Assembly: GCF_007859655.1 (NCBI RefSeq)
Contig: NZ_CP042304.1
Location: 1,054,001-1,118,000 of the forward strand
From: Devosia ginsengisoli
GTDB taxonomy: Bacteria; Pseudomonadota; Alphaproteobacteria; Rhizobiales; Devosiaceae
Direction of reading: 5' to 3'
Length of the DNA: 64,000 nt
Shown here: positions 1 to 9,839 of the stretch, in pieces
Numbering within the stretch: position 1 is the first letter of the stretch
How the letters are laid out: every line of letters begins with the position of its first letter
Translations under genes and position numbers: made by a program
The notes under the pieces: generated by a model
Told to the model about the DNA's origin: nothing
What the model saw: only the letters and a program-made list of their open reading frames with translations
Databases searched by the model: none

Positions 1-1
1 T

Positions 2-277
2 GTCGTCAATTTCGCCGTGCCCGGCGTCAAGAATGCCACGGCGATGATGGGGCTGGACCTGCTGGGCCTTTCCGTCTCGTCGGGTTCGGCCTGCTCGTCC
101 GGCAAGGTCGGGCCGAGCCATGTGCTGGCTGCCATGGGCGTCGCGCCCGAACTGGCCGATTGCGCCCTGCGCGTCAGCCTGGGCTGGAATTCCACCGCTG
201 ACGACGTCGATGCGTTCGTCGCCGGTTACCGATCCGTCCTTGAGCGCCACCGGGCGCGGCAGGGGCAGGCGGCCTAA
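2..277 (+). CDS. Cysteine desulfurase, NifS/IscS type (C-terminal part only)
   Basis: The 5' end lies outside the window; the reading frame is open from base 2. The visible 91 residues are the C-terminal part of a class V aminotransferase-fold, PLP-dependent cysteine desulfurase. The loop SSGSACSSGKVGPSHVL is the family's active-site cysteine segment, where Cys takes sulfur from L-cysteine as a persulfide. It is followed by the usual LRVSLGWNST small-domain strand. It sits 68 bp before sufB, the standard place for a NifS-like desulfurase ahead of the suf operon in Hyphomicrobiales. A second, SufS-type desulfurase is encoded downstream, so this would be a paralogue with overlapping function. 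Confidence 0.85.
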   Translation, partial: VVNFAVPGVKNATAMMGLDLLGLSVSSGSACSSGKVGPSHVLAAMGVAPELADCALRVSLGWNSTADDVDAFVAGYRSVLERHRARQGQAA

Positions 278-345
278 CGGTCGCAAGAGTTTTAGACGGC
301 TCGCAGCGACCTTGAATCGCCGCTGGGCAAATAGGAGAAGCCACT

Positions 346-1845
346 ATGGCGGACTACGATATCCCGACGCTCAAGGAAGAGATCGATCGCGAAACCGTTG
401 AATCGGTGCTGGCGCTCGACGTCGACAAGTACAAATACGGCTTCGAGACCGATATTGAATCCGACATGGCCCCCAAGGGCCTGAGCGAGGATACCGTCCG
501 CTTCATCTCCGCCAAGAAGAACGAGCCCCAGTGGATGCTCGACTGGCGCCTGGAAGCCTATCGCCGCTTCCTCACCATGACCGAGCCGACCTGGGCCAAG
601 GTGCATTATCCGGCCATCGACCTGCAGGACATGTACTACTACGCCGCGCCCAAGTCGTCGCCGGCCCCCAAGAGCCTCGACGAGGTCGATCCGGCGCTGA
701 TCGCCATGTACGACAAGCTCGGCGTGCCGCTCAAGGAGCGCGAAATCCTCGCTGGTGTCGAACGCCCCAAAGTGGCCGTCGATGCGGTGATGGACTCGGT
801 CTCCGTGGTCACCACCTTCCGCGAGGAACTGGCCAAGGTCGGCATCATCTTCTGCTCGATCTCCGAAGCCATCCGCGAGCATTCCGAACTGGTGCAGAAA
901 TACCTGGCCTCGGTGGTCCCGGTTTCCGACAACTACTACGCCACGCTGAACTCGGCCGTCTTCACCGACGGATCCTTCGTCTACATTCCCAAGGGCGTCC
1001 GCTGCCCGATGGAATTGTCGACCTATTTCCGCATCAACGAGAAGAAGACCGGCCAGTTCGAGCGCACGCTGATCATCGCCGAAGCCGATAGCTATGTGAG
1101 CTACCTCGAAGGCTGCACCGCCCCGATGCGCGACGAAGCCCAGCTTCACGCCGCCGTGGTGGAACTGGTCGCGCTCGACAATGCCGAGATCAAGTATTCC
1201 ACCGTCCAGAACTGGTATCCCGGCGACAAGGACGGCAAGGGCGGCATCTACAATTTCGTCACCAAGCGTGGCGATTGCCGTGGCGCCAATTCCAAGATTT
1301 CCTGGACCCAGGTGGAAACCGGCTCGGCCATCACCTGGAAATATCCGAGCTGCATCCTGCGTGGCGACGGTTCGCGCGGCGAATTCTATTCCATCGCCAT
1401 CTCGAACGGTTACCAGCAGGTCGATAGCGGCACCAAGATGCTGCATCTGGGCAAGAACACGTCCAGCCGCATCATCGCCAAGGGCATTGCCGCCGGTTTC
1501 TCGGACAATACCTATCGCGGCCAGGTCTCGGCGCATGCCAAGGCCAAGAATGCCCGCAACTTCACCCAGTGCGACAGCCTGCTGATCGGCGACAAATGCG
1601 GCGCCCACACCGTGCCCTATATCGAAAGCCGCAACGGCACGGCCGTGTTCGAGCACGAAGCCACCACGTCCAAGATTTCCGACGACCAGATGTTCTATTG
1701 CCAGCAGCGCGGCCTCTCCGAAGAGGACGCTGTGGCGCTGATCGTCAACGGCTTCGTCCGCGATGTGCTGCAGCACCTGCCCATGGAATTCATGGTCGAA
1801 ACCCAGAAGCTGATCGCCATCAGCCTCGAAGGCAGCGTGGGCTGA
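346..1845 (+). CDS. sufB: Fe-S cluster scaffold protein SufB
   Basis: 499-residue cytosolic SufB, the scaffold on which [Fe-S] clusters are built in the SufBCD complex. The C-terminal half has the motifs used for cluster assembly: Cys418 in DKCGAHT (equivalent to E. coli Cys405) and Glu in FEHEAT (equivalent to Glu434), then [13 protein letters not shown] and an ISLEGSVG terminus typical of the family. The ATG at 346 follows an AGGAGAAG ribosome binding site. It is the first complete gene of a plus-strand suf operon. Its stop codon overlaps the next start (TGATG), so the two genes are translationally coupled. Confidence 0.97.
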   Translation: MADYDIPTLKEEIDRETVESVLALDVDKYKYGFETDIESDMAPKGLSEDTVRFISAKKNEPQWMLDWRLEAYRRFLTMTEPTWAKVHYPAIDLQDMYYYAAPKSSPAPKSLDEVDPALIAMYDKLGVPLKEREILAGVERPKVAVDAVMDSVSVVTTFREELAKVGIIFCSISEAIREHSELVQKYLASVVPVSDNYYATLNSAVFTDGSFVYIPKGVRCPMELSTYFRINEKKTGQFERTLIIAEADSYVSYLEGCTAPMRDEAQLHAAVVELVALDNAEIKYSTVQNWYPGDKDGKGGIYNFVTKRGDCRGANSKISWTQVETGSAITWKYPSCILRGDGSRGEFYSIAISNGYQQVDSGTKMLHLGKNTSSRIIAKGIAAGFSDNTYRGQVSAHAKAKNARNFTQCDSLLIGDKCGAHTVPYIESRNGTAVFEHEATTSKISDDQMFYCQQRGLSEEDAVALIVNGFVRDVLQHLPMEFMVETQKLIAISLEGSVG

Positions 1846-2213
1846 TGGAAGCACCGCTCGACATCGCTGAAAAAATGGCTCAGCTCACCGAGCATTGGCG
1901 GCCCCGCGTGGCCGCCGAGTTCAGCGGGCAGGAGTTGCGCATCGTCAAGGCGGAAGGGACGTTCCCGTGGCACTTCCACGAGGACTATGACGAGGTCTTC
2001 ATCGGCTGGAAGGGCGTCGTCAAGGTCGAGTTCCGCGATCGCATCGTCAGCGTCCATCCCGGCCAGGTTTTCGTTGTGCCGCGCGGCGTCGAGCACCGGA
2101 CCGTGGCCGATACGGGCGAGGTGGAAGTCCTGTTCATCGCCGCCGCGGGCGCACGCAATACCGGCAATGTGGACGACCACGTCTATACAGCGCCGGTCGG
2201 AGTTCAGGCATGA
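1845..2213 (+). CDS. Small cupin-domain protein in the suf operon
   Basis: 122-residue single-domain cupin. Both cupin motifs are visible: FPWHFHEDYDEVF with the HxHx(4)E metal-ligand pattern and PGQVFVVPRGVEHR with the last His ligand. No signal peptide or extra domain is present. The start overlaps the sufB stop by one base and the stop overlaps the next cupin gene (ATGA), so it is made together with the Suf machinery. The family includes metal-binding enzymes and small-molecule sensors, and the exact reaction cannot be read from the sequence. Its place between sufB and sufC suggests, but does not prove, a role in Fe-S assembly or in protecting it. Confidence 0.8.
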   Translation: MEAPLDIAEKMAQLTEHWRPRVAAEFSGQELRIVKAEGTFPWHFHEDYDEVFIGWKGVVKVEFRDRIVSVHPGQVFVVPRGVEHRTVADTGEVEVLFIAAAGARNTGNVDDHVYTAPVGVQA

Positions 2214-2713
2214 CGGCCGAAACGCGTAACCCCGTGGTTTCGCTTGCTTCCCTCGCGCTCGACGCCTGGGAGCAGGGCACGCTCTACAAGTCTGCCGATA
2301 CCTCCTTCGGCAAGCTGCTGGGCCTGCGCGCGCTCGGCATCAGCTACAATGAAGTGCCCGCGGGCAAGTCGAGCTGCCCCTTCCACAGCCACCACGCCGA
2401 AGAAGAACTCTTCATCGTGCTGGAAGGCGAGGGGACCTATCGCTTCGGCAGCGAACGTTATTCGTTCAAGGCCGGCGACGTGCTCGGTGCGCCCAATGGC
2501 GGCCCGGAAACGGCACACCAGATCCTCAATACCGGGTCGGTGACGCTCAAATATCTGGGCATAGCCAACAATGCCGATACCGAAGTCTGCGAATACCCGG
2601 ACTCCGGAAAATTCCAGGTGACGAGCCGCAGCTCTGCCGATCGTCGCTTGCGCCATTGCGGCCGCGAAGGCCAGAACCACCTTGATTACTGGGACGGCGA
2701 ACCCGGCGCCTGA
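2210..2713 (+). CDS. Second cupin-domain protein in the suf operon
   Basis: 167-residue cupin, longer than its upstream neighbour and not a close copy of it. Motif 1 is PFHSHHAEEELFIVLEGEG (HxHx(4)E-like) and motif 2 is KAGDVLGAPNGGPETAHQ, which together form a metal-binding jelly roll. The C-terminal tail of about 50 residues (VCEYPDSGKF...REGQNHLDYWDGE) resembles sugar- or aldehyde-related cupins that end in DYWDGE. It starts inside the end of the first cupin gene (4-base overlap) and is followed 42 bp later by sufC. Substrate unknown. Two different cupins inside suf are unusual compared with the familiar sufBCDS order. Confidence 0.8.
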   Translation: MTAETRNPVVSLASLALDAWEQGTLYKSADTSFGKLLGLRALGISYNEVPAGKSSCPFHSHHAEEELFIVLEGEGTYRFGSERYSFKAGDVLGAPNGGPETAHQILNTGSVTLKYLGIANNADTEVCEYPDSGKFQVTSRSSADRRLRHCGREGQNHLDYWDGEPGA

Positions 2714-2755
2714 GGGCGACGCAGCCGTCTGAACCGAATGACTGGAGACCGAACG

Positions 2756-3517
<762 letters not shown>

Positions 3518-3520
3518 CCC

Positions 3521-4729
3521 ATGCGCCAGACCATGCCCGTCCGGCTCGGAGCAGCCGAAGATACATTGATCGCCCAGCTCAAGAGCGTGGGGGCCGACGC
3601 GACCGCCGAACGGATCACCGTTGCCGGCCTGCCGACGCGCCGCGTCGAGAGCTATCACTATACCGACCTGAAAACCCTGCTGCGGTCCATCCCGCCGCTG
3701 GCCCAGGCTGCCAATGAAGCCAGCGCTCCGGCTTTGCGCGTTCCCGGCGCCTACCAGTTGATGATCGCCAATGGCGTCATCCAGTCCACCTCCACGGCCC
3801 CGGCCGGCGTCATCGTCGGCAAGGCCGCCGGCGGCGTCCTCACCACGCGGGATGACGTGCTGGTGCATCTCAATGGCGCCTTCGCCAGGGAAAGCCTGAC
3901 GCTGACGCTCGAAAACAGCGTCGATCCGGTGATCCAGATCGACCGCCGCAGCGAGGGCGAAGCCGCCCATGTTGCCGACTCGCTCAAGGTCTTCGTGGCC
4001 GATGGCGCTTCGGCGGTCATCCTCGAAACCTTCTCGGGTTCCGATGCCGCCCATGTCGGCAATCACGCCACCTATATGGCACTCGGCAAGAATGCTGTGG
4101 TGACCCATATCACCGTGGACCTGTCACCCCGCGCAGCCAGCCATTTCGCCAGCAACGAATATCACGTCGGCGAGGGCGCCAAGCTGCGCACGCTGGTCAT
4201 CCATGCCGGGGCAGGGCTGGCCCGCACCCAGCTCTTCCCGCGCTATGAAGGCGCGGGCGCCCATGGCGACATTACCGGCCTCAACCTGGTGGTCGATGGC
4301 CAGCATGCCGACATCACCATGGATGCCAGCCACGCCGTGCCGCATACCTCGTCCCAGCCCCTGTTCAAGTCCGTCGCCCGCGGCCGTGGCAAGTCCGTGG
4401 TGCAGGGCAAGCTCGTCGTCGCTCGCGACGCGCAGAAGACCGACGCCAAGTTCATGCATCAGGGCCTGATGCTCTCCGACGAAGCCGAAATCCTCTCCAA
4501 GCCGGAGCTGGAAATCTACGCCGACGACGTCGTCTGCGGCCACGGCTCCACCTGCGGCAAGCTGGATGAGGATTCCATGTTCTACCTCACCAGCCGCGGC
4601 ATCCCGAAAGCCGAAGCCGAAACCATGCTGGTCCGCGGCTTCATCGAGGAACTCGTCGACCCGATCGAAGACGAAGCCCTAGCCGAAGCCCTGCACGGCA
4701 TCGTGGATGGCTGGCTGCTGGGGAAGTAA
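3521..4729 (+). CDS. sufD: Fe-S assembly scaffold partner SufD
   Basis: 402-residue SufD, the partner of SufB and SufC. The N-terminal part includes RVESYHYTDLKTLLR, and the C-terminal beta-helix has DVVCGHGSTCGKLDEDSMF, which carries the conserved His equivalent to E. coli His360 at the SufB-SufD interface. ATG 3521 directly follows sufC. A second Met at codon 5 could also be the start, because the ribosome binding site is weak. A 127-bp inverted-repeat element separates it from sufS. Confidence 0.95.
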   Translation: MRQTMPVRLGAAEDTLIAQLKSVGADATAERITVAGLPTRRVESYHYTDLKTLLRSIPPLAQAANEASAPALRVPGAYQLMIANGVIQSTSTAPAGVIVGKAAGGVLTTRDDVLVHLNGAFARESLTLTLENSVDPVIQIDRRSEGEAAHVADSLKVFVADGASAVILETFSGSDAAHVGNHATYMALGKNAVVTHITVDLSPRAASHFASNEYHVGEGAKLRTLVIHAGAGLARTQLFPRYEGAGAHGDITGLNLVVDGQHADITMDASHAVPHTSSQPLFKSVARGRGKSVVQGKLVVARDAQKTDAKFMHQGLMLSDEAEILSKPELEIYADDVVCGHGSTCGKLDEDSMFYLTSRGIPKAEAETMLVRGFIEELVDPIEDEALAEALHGIVDGWLLGK

Positions 4730-4741
4730 TCCGGTGGGTGG

Positions 4742-4868
4742 GGCCACCCCACCCTCACTCCCTCCCCACAAGGGGGAGGGATGCACAAGAGCCGACAATT
4801 CAGTGTGACGCGAAATGTGCCACACCGTCTCCCTCCCCCTTGTGGGGAGGGACCAAGGGTGGGGGTGT
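4742..4868 (+). repeat. Intergenic inverted-repeat element, family 1, copy 1
   Basis: The left arm reads CCACCCCACCCTCACTCCC and then CTCCCCACAAGGGGGAGGG; the right arm is its reverse complement, with CCCTCCCCCTTGTGGGGAGG and then AAGGGTGGGGGTG. Copies of both arms recur near 8,497, 20,105, 27,738 and 34,241, with a half element near 7,124. It lies between sufD and sufS. The open frame running through it into sufS is not coding. The transcript can fold into a long hairpin. Function unknown. Confidence 0.85.
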
Positions 4869-4887
4869 CCCGCCCACGGAACTTGCA

Positions 4888-6108
4888 ATGACCTTCGACC
4901 TCGAAAAAGTCCGCGCCGATTTCCCGATCCTCTCCGAGCAGATCCACGGTAACAGGCTGGTCTATCTCGATAGCGGCGCCTCCGCGCAGAAGCCGGTGCA
5001 GGTGCTCGACCGCATGGACCACGCCTTCCGGCATGAATATGCCAATGTGCATCGCGGCCTGCACACGCTCGCCAATCGCGCCACCGAAGCCTATGAAGGC
5101 GGCCGCCACGCGGCACAGAAGTTCCTCAATGCGTCGCGTCCCGAAGAAATCGTCTTCACCAAGTCGGCCACCGAGGCGATCAACCTCGTCGCGTCCGCCT
5201 TCGTCGGCCCGCGCATCGGGGCAAGGGACGAGATTGTCACCACGATCATGGAGCATCATTCCAATATCGTACCGTGGCATTTCCACCGCGAGCGCCTGGG
5301 CGCCGTCATCAAATGGGTCGATGTCCGCGACGATGGCAGCTTCGACCTAGACGCCTTCGCCGCCGCCCTGACCGACCGGACGCGTATCGTCGCGGTTACC
5401 CATATGAGCAACGTGCTGGGCACCGTGACCCCGATCAAGCAGGTCATCGAGATCGCCCACGCGAAAGGTATTCCGGTGCTGATCGACGGCAGCCAGGGCG
5501 CCGTGCACGAGACCGTGGACGTCCAGGCCCTCGACGTCGATTTCTACGTCATGACCGGCCACAAGCTCTACGGCCCCACCGGCATCGGCGTGCTCTATGG
5601 CAAATACGATCTCCTCGCCGAGATGCAGCCCTATCAGGGCGGCGGCGAGATGATCGATGTCGTGACCATGGACAGCGTCACCTATAACGAGCCGCCGCAT
5701 CGCTTCGAGGCCGGCACCCCGCCCATCGTCCAGGCCATCGGCCTCGGCGCCGCGCTCGGCTATATGGAAAGCCTCGGCCGCGACGCCATCGCCGCCCACG
5801 AGCACGACGTGGCCGAATATGCCCATGAGCGCCTCAGCCGCATCAATTCGCTGCGCCTGATCGGCACCGCGCCGGGCAAGGGCGGCATTTTCTCCTTCGA
5901 GATCGCGGGCGCCCACGCCCACGACGTGGCCACCATTCTCGATCGCTACGGCATTGCCGTCCGCGCCGGCACCCATTGCGCCATGCCGCTGCTCAAACGT
6001 TTCGGTGTCACCTCTACCTGCCGCGCCTCCCTCGCCCTATATAACGGCAAGGACGATGTGGACGCGCTGGTGGACGGCATCACCCGCGCCCAGAAATTTT
6101 TCGCGTAA
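4888..6108 (+). CDS. sufS: Cysteine desulfurase SufS
   Basis: 406-residue group II cysteine desulfurase that supplies persulfide sulfur to the Suf scaffold. The PLP-binding lysine is Lys226 in MTGHKLYGPTG and the active-site cysteine is Cys364 in RAGTHCAMPLL, the same positions as in E. coli SufS. The start was set at ATG 4888 (MTFDLEKVRADFPIL). The frame stays open further upstream only because it runs through the repeat element, whose translation is proline- and glycine-rich and unlike any SufS N-terminus. SufT follows 13 bp later. No sufE or sufU is visible here. Confidence 0.97.
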   Translation: MTFDLEKVRADFPILSEQIHGNRLVYLDSGASAQKPVQVLDRMDHAFRHEYANVHRGLHTLANRATEAYEGGRHAAQKFLNASRPEEIVFTKSATEAINLVASAFVGPRIGARDEIVTTIMEHHSNIVPWHFHRERLGAVIKWVDVRDDGSFDLDAFAAALTDRTRIVAVTHMSNVLGTVTPIKQVIEIAHAKGIPVLIDGSQGAVHETVDVQALDVDFYVMTGHKLYGPTGIGVLYGKYDLLAEMQPYQGGGEMIDVVTMDSVTYNEPPHRFEAGTPPIVQAIGLGAALGYMESLGRDAIAAHEHDVAEYAHERLSRINSLRLIGTAPGKGGIFSFEIAGAHAHDVATILDRYGIAVRAGTHCAMPLLKRFGVTSTCRASLALYNGKDDVDALVDGITRAQKFFA

Positions 6109-6121
6109 GCGAGAGGCTACT

Positions 6122-6517
6122 ATGTCTGACGAAACTGAAATCGCGCCCGCTCCGGCCATTCCCGAAAACCGGATCACCCCCAACGTTTCCGGCGCCTTGC
6201 CGGAAGCGGAGGTAGAGCGCATCACCTCCGACCTGATCGGCGCGCTCAAGACCGTCTATGACCCGGAAATCCCGGTCGACATCTATGAGCTGGGCCTCAT
6301 CTACAAGGTCGATCTCGATGACGACCGCAAGCTGACCATCGACATGACGCTGACGGCGCCGGGCTGCCCGGTGGCCGGCGAAATGCCCGGCTGGGTGGAA
6401 AACGCCGCCCGTGCCGTCGAAGGCATCCAGGATGTCGAGGTCAATATGGTCTTCGATCCCCCCTGGGACGCCACGCGCATGAGCGAAGAGGCCCAGGTGG
6501 CCCTGAACTGGTGGTAA
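6122..6517 (+). CDS. sufT: SUF system assembly factor SufT (MIP18/DUF59 family)
   Basis: 131-residue MIP18/DUF59-domain protein. An N-terminal tail of about 35 residues precedes the domain (VYDPEIPVDIYELGLIY ... MTLTAPGCPVAGEMP ... VVFDPPW-like VNMVFDPPWDATRMS). The TAPGCP cysteine motif is the family hallmark. SufT proteins help Fe-S cluster maturation or carriage. The gene lies 13 bp after sufS and 51 bp before sufA, so it belongs to the suf operon. Confidence 0.93.
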   Translation: MSDETEIAPAPAIPENRITPNVSGALPEAEVERITSDLIGALKTVYDPEIPVDIYELGLIYKVDLDDDRKLTIDMTLTAPGCPVAGEMPGWVENAARAVEGIQDVEVNMVFDPPWDATRMSEEAQVALNWW

Positions 6518-6568
6518 TCCGGCGCGTTTCGCGCTATATATCGTGAAATGCCGATAGAAAGTTTGCCC

Positions 6569-6949
6569 ATGGCCTTCAAGATCATGTCGTTGAGCGATGC
6601 CGCCGCCGAGCGCATCACCGAGATCATCGAAGATTCCGACCAGCCGGTGGTGGGCCTGCGCGTCGGCATCAAGAATGCCGGCTGCGCCGGTGTGTCCTAC
6701 ACCATGGACTACGTGACCGAACCGGTCGCTGGCGACGATCACGTCCAGGATCACGGCGTCAATGTCTGGGTCGATCCCAAGGCGACCATGTACCTGCTCG
6801 GCACGGTGATGGACTTCGAACAGTCCAAGATGGGCTCCAGCTTCTCCTTCAAGAACCCCAACCAGACCGGCGCCTGCGGCTGCGGCGAAAGCGTCACGCT
6901 CGCCCCCGCCGACCTGAAGGCGATTGCCGAGGCCAGGGCAGGGGCCTGA
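6569..6949 (+). CDS. sufA: A-type Fe-S carrier protein SufA
   Basis: A-type carrier (HesB/IscA/SufA family) of 126 residues from ATG 6569; an upstream in-frame ATG at 6548 would add seven residues. The three Fe-S ligand cysteines are visible in NAGCAGVSY and near the C-terminus in TGACGCGES. It passes Fe-S clusters from the SufBCD scaffold to apo-proteins in the cytosol. It is the last gene of the suf operon and is followed by an inverted repeat that could act as its terminator. Confidence 0.93.
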   Translation: MAFKIMSLSDAAAERITEIIEDSDQPVVGLRVGIKNAGCAGVSYTMDYVTEPVAGDDHVQDHGVNVWVDPKATMYLLGTVMDFEQSKMGSSFSFKNPNQTGACGCGESVTLAPADLKAIAEARAGA

Positions 6950-6963
6950 TAGCTCCACAAACG

Positions 6964-7082
6964 CGATGTCACCCCGGCCTTGAGCCGGGGCCTATCTCGA
7001 GATCGCTCCACAGCCGCAAGGTAGTTCAGCTTAATTGCCAGCATCTCAGGATGGATCCCGGCTCAAGGCCGGGATGACATCG
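6964..7082 (+). repeat. Intergenic inverted-repeat element, family 2
   Basis: The left arm (6964-6992) reads GATGTCACCCCGGCC then TTGAGCCGGGGCC; the right arm (7053-7082) reads CCCGGCTCAAGGCCGGGATG and ends ACATC. Each arm is itself a short hairpin (CCCGGC..TTGA..GCCGGG), and the arms are inverted relative to each other. A single arm of the same family recurs at 20009-20040. This fills most of the gap between sufA and aroA. No gene was seen in the rest of the 262-bp gap. Confidence 0.8.
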
Positions 7083-7123
7083 CGGTTGGGAATGAGCCAA
7101 TGCTCTCCCTGCACTCGATCTGT

Positions 7124-7160
7124 TCCTCCCCCCAATCAGGGGGAGGCTAGGAGGGGGTAT
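7124..7160 (+). repeat. Half element of repeat family 1
   Basis: TCCTCCCCCCAATCAGGGGG followed by AGGCTAGGAGGGGG resembles the short hairpin seen in one arm of the family 1 repeats (compare 27,738-27,776). It lies 50 bp before aroA. Confidence 0.5.
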
Positions 7161-7211
7161 CCCATTCGCAACCAGTTGCATCCGGGACCACGCTAGGGCA
7201 TCTATCCCGCC

Positions 7212-8480
7212 ATGCTCAGCCCCCTTCCACCCGCCCTCACCATTGTCCCGCCCAACCGCCCGCTTGTCGGCCGCGTCTCCCCGCCGGGCAGCAAATCCAT
7301 CACCAATCGCGCCTTGCTGCTCGCCGCGCTTGCCGACGGCACCAGCCGCCTCACCGGCGCGCTCAAGAGCAAGGACACGACCCTGATGGCCGCCGCTTTG
7401 CGGCAAATGGGCGTTACGGTGGATGAGCCTGACGCCACCAGCTTCACCGTCACCAGCATCGGCCGCCTGCAGCAGCCCTCCGGCCCGCTTTTCCTCGGCA
7501 ATGCCGGCACCGCCACCCGCTTCCTTACCGCCGCCGTCGCCACCGTCGATGGCGCGGTCATCGTCGATGGCGACGAGGAAATGCGCCTGCGCCCGATCGG
7601 CCCGCTGGTCACAGCGCTCCGCTCGCTCGGCATCGACGCCATCTGCCCCACCGGTTGTCCGCCGGTGACCATTCACGGCAATGGCAGCTTCGGCTCGGGC
7701 CGCGTCGAGATCGATGCAGGCCTCTCCAGCCAATATGTCTCGGCCCTGCTGATGGCCGCGCCTTTGGGCCATGGCGCCATCACCGTGGCGCTGACGGGCA
7801 AGGATATCGGCGCCCGCGGCTATGTCGACCTGACGCTGGCCGCCATGCGGGCATTCGGCGCCGAGGTGGAACAGCTTGATGCCGGCACCTGGCTGGTCCA
7901 GCCCACCGGCTACTCTGCCACTGATTTCCGCATCGAGCCCGATGCTTCGGCCGCCACCTATCTCTGGGGAATCGAGGCGCTGACCGGCGGCAGGATCGAC
8001 CTCGGCGTTGCCGCCGATGCCTTCACCCAGCCCGACGCCGCCGCCCAGGCCGTCATCGCCCAATTCCCCAACATGCCCGCCATCATCGACGGCAGCCAGA
8101 TGCAGGACGCCGTGCCGACGCTGGCCGTGCTGGCGGCATCCAACAATCGTCCCGTCCGCTTCGTCGGCATCGCCAATCTGCGCGTCAAGGAAACCGACCG
8201 CATCCGCGCCGTCGCCAACGAACTCAACCGCATCCTGCCGGGCCTGGGCACGGAGGAGGGGGACGATCTGGTGGTTGCGGCGGATCCAAATCTGGCCGCG
8301 CGCAGCCGCCCGGCCCGCATCGAGACCTATCACGACCACCGCATCGCCATGAGCTTCGCTTTGGCGGGCCTGAAACTGTCCGGCATCACCATTCTCGACC
8401 CCGCCTGCACCGGCAAGACCTACCCCGAATATTGGGACATGCTGGCCGGGCTCGGCGTGGAATTGCAGCCGACGACCTAG
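7212..8480 (+). CDS. aroA: 3-phosphoshikimate 1-carboxyvinyltransferase (EPSP synthase)
   Basis: 422-residue EPSP synthase, which joins phosphoenolpyruvate to shikimate-3-phosphate in the chorismate pathway. Visible motifs are PPGSKSITNRALLLAALADG near the N-terminus, LGNAGTATRFLTA (the PEP-binding loop), SSQYVSALLMAAPL, RVKETDRIRAVANEL and YHDHRIAMSFALAG. The LGNAGTA loop is of the class I type rather than the GNAATGCR class II (CP4-like) type common in Hyphomicrobiales. A second, class II aroA may therefore exist elsewhere. It is flanked by repeats and looks monocistronic. Confidence 0.92.
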   Translation: MLSPLPPALTIVPPNRPLVGRVSPPGSKSITNRALLLAALADGTSRLTGALKSKDTTLMAAALRQMGVTVDEPDATSFTVTSIGRLQQPSGPLFLGNAGTATRFLTAAVATVDGAVIVDGDEEMRLRPIGPLVTALRSLGIDAICPTGCPPVTIHGNGSFGSGRVEIDAGLSSQYVSALLMAAPLGHGAITVALTGKDIGARGYVDLTLAAMRAFGAEVEQLDAGTWLVQPTGYSATDFRIEPDASAATYLWGIEALTGGRIDLGVAADAFTQPDAAAQAVIAQFPNMPAIIDGSQMQDAVPTLAVLAASNNRPVRFVGIANLRVKETDRIRAVANELNRILPGLGTEEGDDLVVAADPNLAARSRPARIETYHDHRIAMSFALAGLKLSGITILDPACTGKTYPEYWDMLAGLGVELQPTT

Positions 8481-8496
8481 GGTTCAGCGCATGTTG

Positions 8497-8626
8497 CCCA
8501 CCCCACCCTCGATCCCTCCCCATCAAGGGGAGGGAGGCGCATGGGCGCGGTCAGTGGTCCAATGATGGTTTAGCCACAAAGCGGGCTTCCCTCCCCCTTG
8601 TGGGGAGGGAGTGAGGGTGGGGGTAG
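8497..8626 (+). repeat. Intergenic inverted-repeat element, family 1, copy 2
   Basis: The left arm CCCACCCCACCCTCGATCCC continues to CTCCCCATCAAGGGGAGGGA. The middle part GGCGCATGGGC..GTCAGTGGTCCAA is shared with the 20,105 and 34,241 copies. The right arm begins GCTTCCCTCCCCCTTGTGGG and ends TGAGGGTGGGGGT. It lies between the convergent genes aroA and moeA, where the hairpin could end transcription from both sides. Confidence 0.85.
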
Positions 8627-8636
8627 GCCACGCACA

Positions 8637-9839
8637 CTAAAACGCGTCGATCGCCAACGCCTCGACAATCGCCCCGGCCTTCTGCCCCGGATCATGCTCG
8701 GGCTGCACAATCAGCATGTCGGCATGCGCCAGCGATGACGTATGCCCGCTATCCGTCTGGGCAATCGGCAGCAAAGCCGGGCCATTGGTCCCATGCACCA
8801 GCTGCGCCCGCATGAAATGCCGCCGCGCCGTATTGGGCGGCGTCGCCGCGGCCAGCGGCAGCCGCCAGGTGGTCGCCCCCGTATAGCCCAGCCAGGCCCG
8901 CAAGGCCGGCCGGATGAATACGAGCGCCGTGACCATCGCCGAAACCGGATTGCCCGGCAGCCCGAAGATCAGCGTTTTTCCACGCGTGCCAAACATCAGC
9001 GGCTTGCCCGGCCGCATATTGATGCGCCAGAAATCCAGCGTCACGCCCAGTTCGAGCAGAATGTCCTGCACGATGTCGTGGTCGCCCACGCTGGCCCCGC
9101 CGGTGGTGACCACCACATCCGGCGCCCCGGCAAACACCGCCTCCAGCTTGCCCCGCAACGCATCCCGGTCGTCCCGCGCAATCCCGTGGTCGATCACATC
9201 GGCAGCATAGGGCGCCAGCAATGGCCGCAACCCAAAACTGTTGGACGCCACGATCTGGTCCGGCCCCAGCTCCGCGCCGGGCAGCACCAGTTCATCCCCC
9301 GTCGCCAGCAGCGCAATGCGCGGTCGCCGCGCCACGGTCAGCGTTGCCGCATTGGCCGCCGCCGCCACGGCCAGTTGCATCGGCGCTATCAGCATGCCGG
9401 CCTCGACCAGGGTCTGCCCGCGCGCAAAGTCATTGCCCAACGGCCTGATGCTATGGCCCAGCCTGGGAGGGGCGGTGAAGGAGACGAAATCCCCGTCTAC
9501 CACCGCCTCCTCCTGCATGATGACGGTATCGGCCCCATCGGGCACCGGCGCCCCGGTAAAGATGCGCACCGCCTCGTCAGCGCCCACCGCGCCGGCAAAG
9601 CCCGCACCCGCCTGCGAGATCCCGACAACCCTCAGCCGATGCCCCGCGGTCACGTCCACCGCCCGCATGGCATAGCCGTCCATGGCGCTGGCATTGAACG
9701 GCGGCTGGTCATGCCGCGCCACCAGTGGCGCCAGCAGCACGCGCCCCGCCGCCTCGGCCAGCGGCACAGTCTCCGCCACCGGCTCGGGCACGCGCCGCAG
9801 GATGGCGGCTATGGCATCATCCACGGGGAGGAGGTTCAT
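8637..9839 (-). CDS. moeA: Molybdopterin molybdenumtransferase MoeA
   Basis: 400-residue MoeA, which inserts molybdate into adenylylated molybdopterin to form Moco. Visible are the N-terminal [14 protein letters not shown] motif, the central domain with [12 protein letters not shown], and [16 protein letters not shown] in the MPT-binding domain. It is the last gene of a long minus-strand operon. Its ATG overlaps the moaC stop (ATGA), so moaC and moeA are coupled. Confidence 0.95.
   Translation of the reverse strand: MNLLPVDDAIAAILRRVPEPVAETVPLAEAAGRVLLAPLVARHDQPPFNASAMDGYAMRAVDVTAGHRLRVVGISQAGAGFAGAVGADEAVRIFTGAPVPDGADTVIMQEEAVVDGDFVSFTAPPRLGHSIRPLGNDFARGQTLVEAGMLIAPMQLAVAAAANAATLTVARRPRIALLATGDELVLPGAELGPDQIVASNSFGLRPLLAPYAADVIDHGIARDDRDALRGKLEAVFAGAPDVVVTTGGASVGDHDIVQDILLELGVTLDFWRINMRPGKPLMFGTRGKTLIFGLPGNPVSAMVTALVFIRPALRAWLGYTGATTWRLPLAAATPPNTARRHFMRAQLVHGTNGPALLPIAQTDSGHTSSLAHADMLIVQPEHDPGQKAGAIVEALAIDAF

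Noticed and set aside
292..1854. Long minus-strand open frame opposite sufB
   Set aside because: Shadow of sufB caused by high GC at third codon positions; no recognisable protein.
4738..4887. N-terminal extension of SufS
   Set aside because: It is only translation through the inverted-repeat element; homologous SufS proteins start at MTFDL-like residues, as at 4888.
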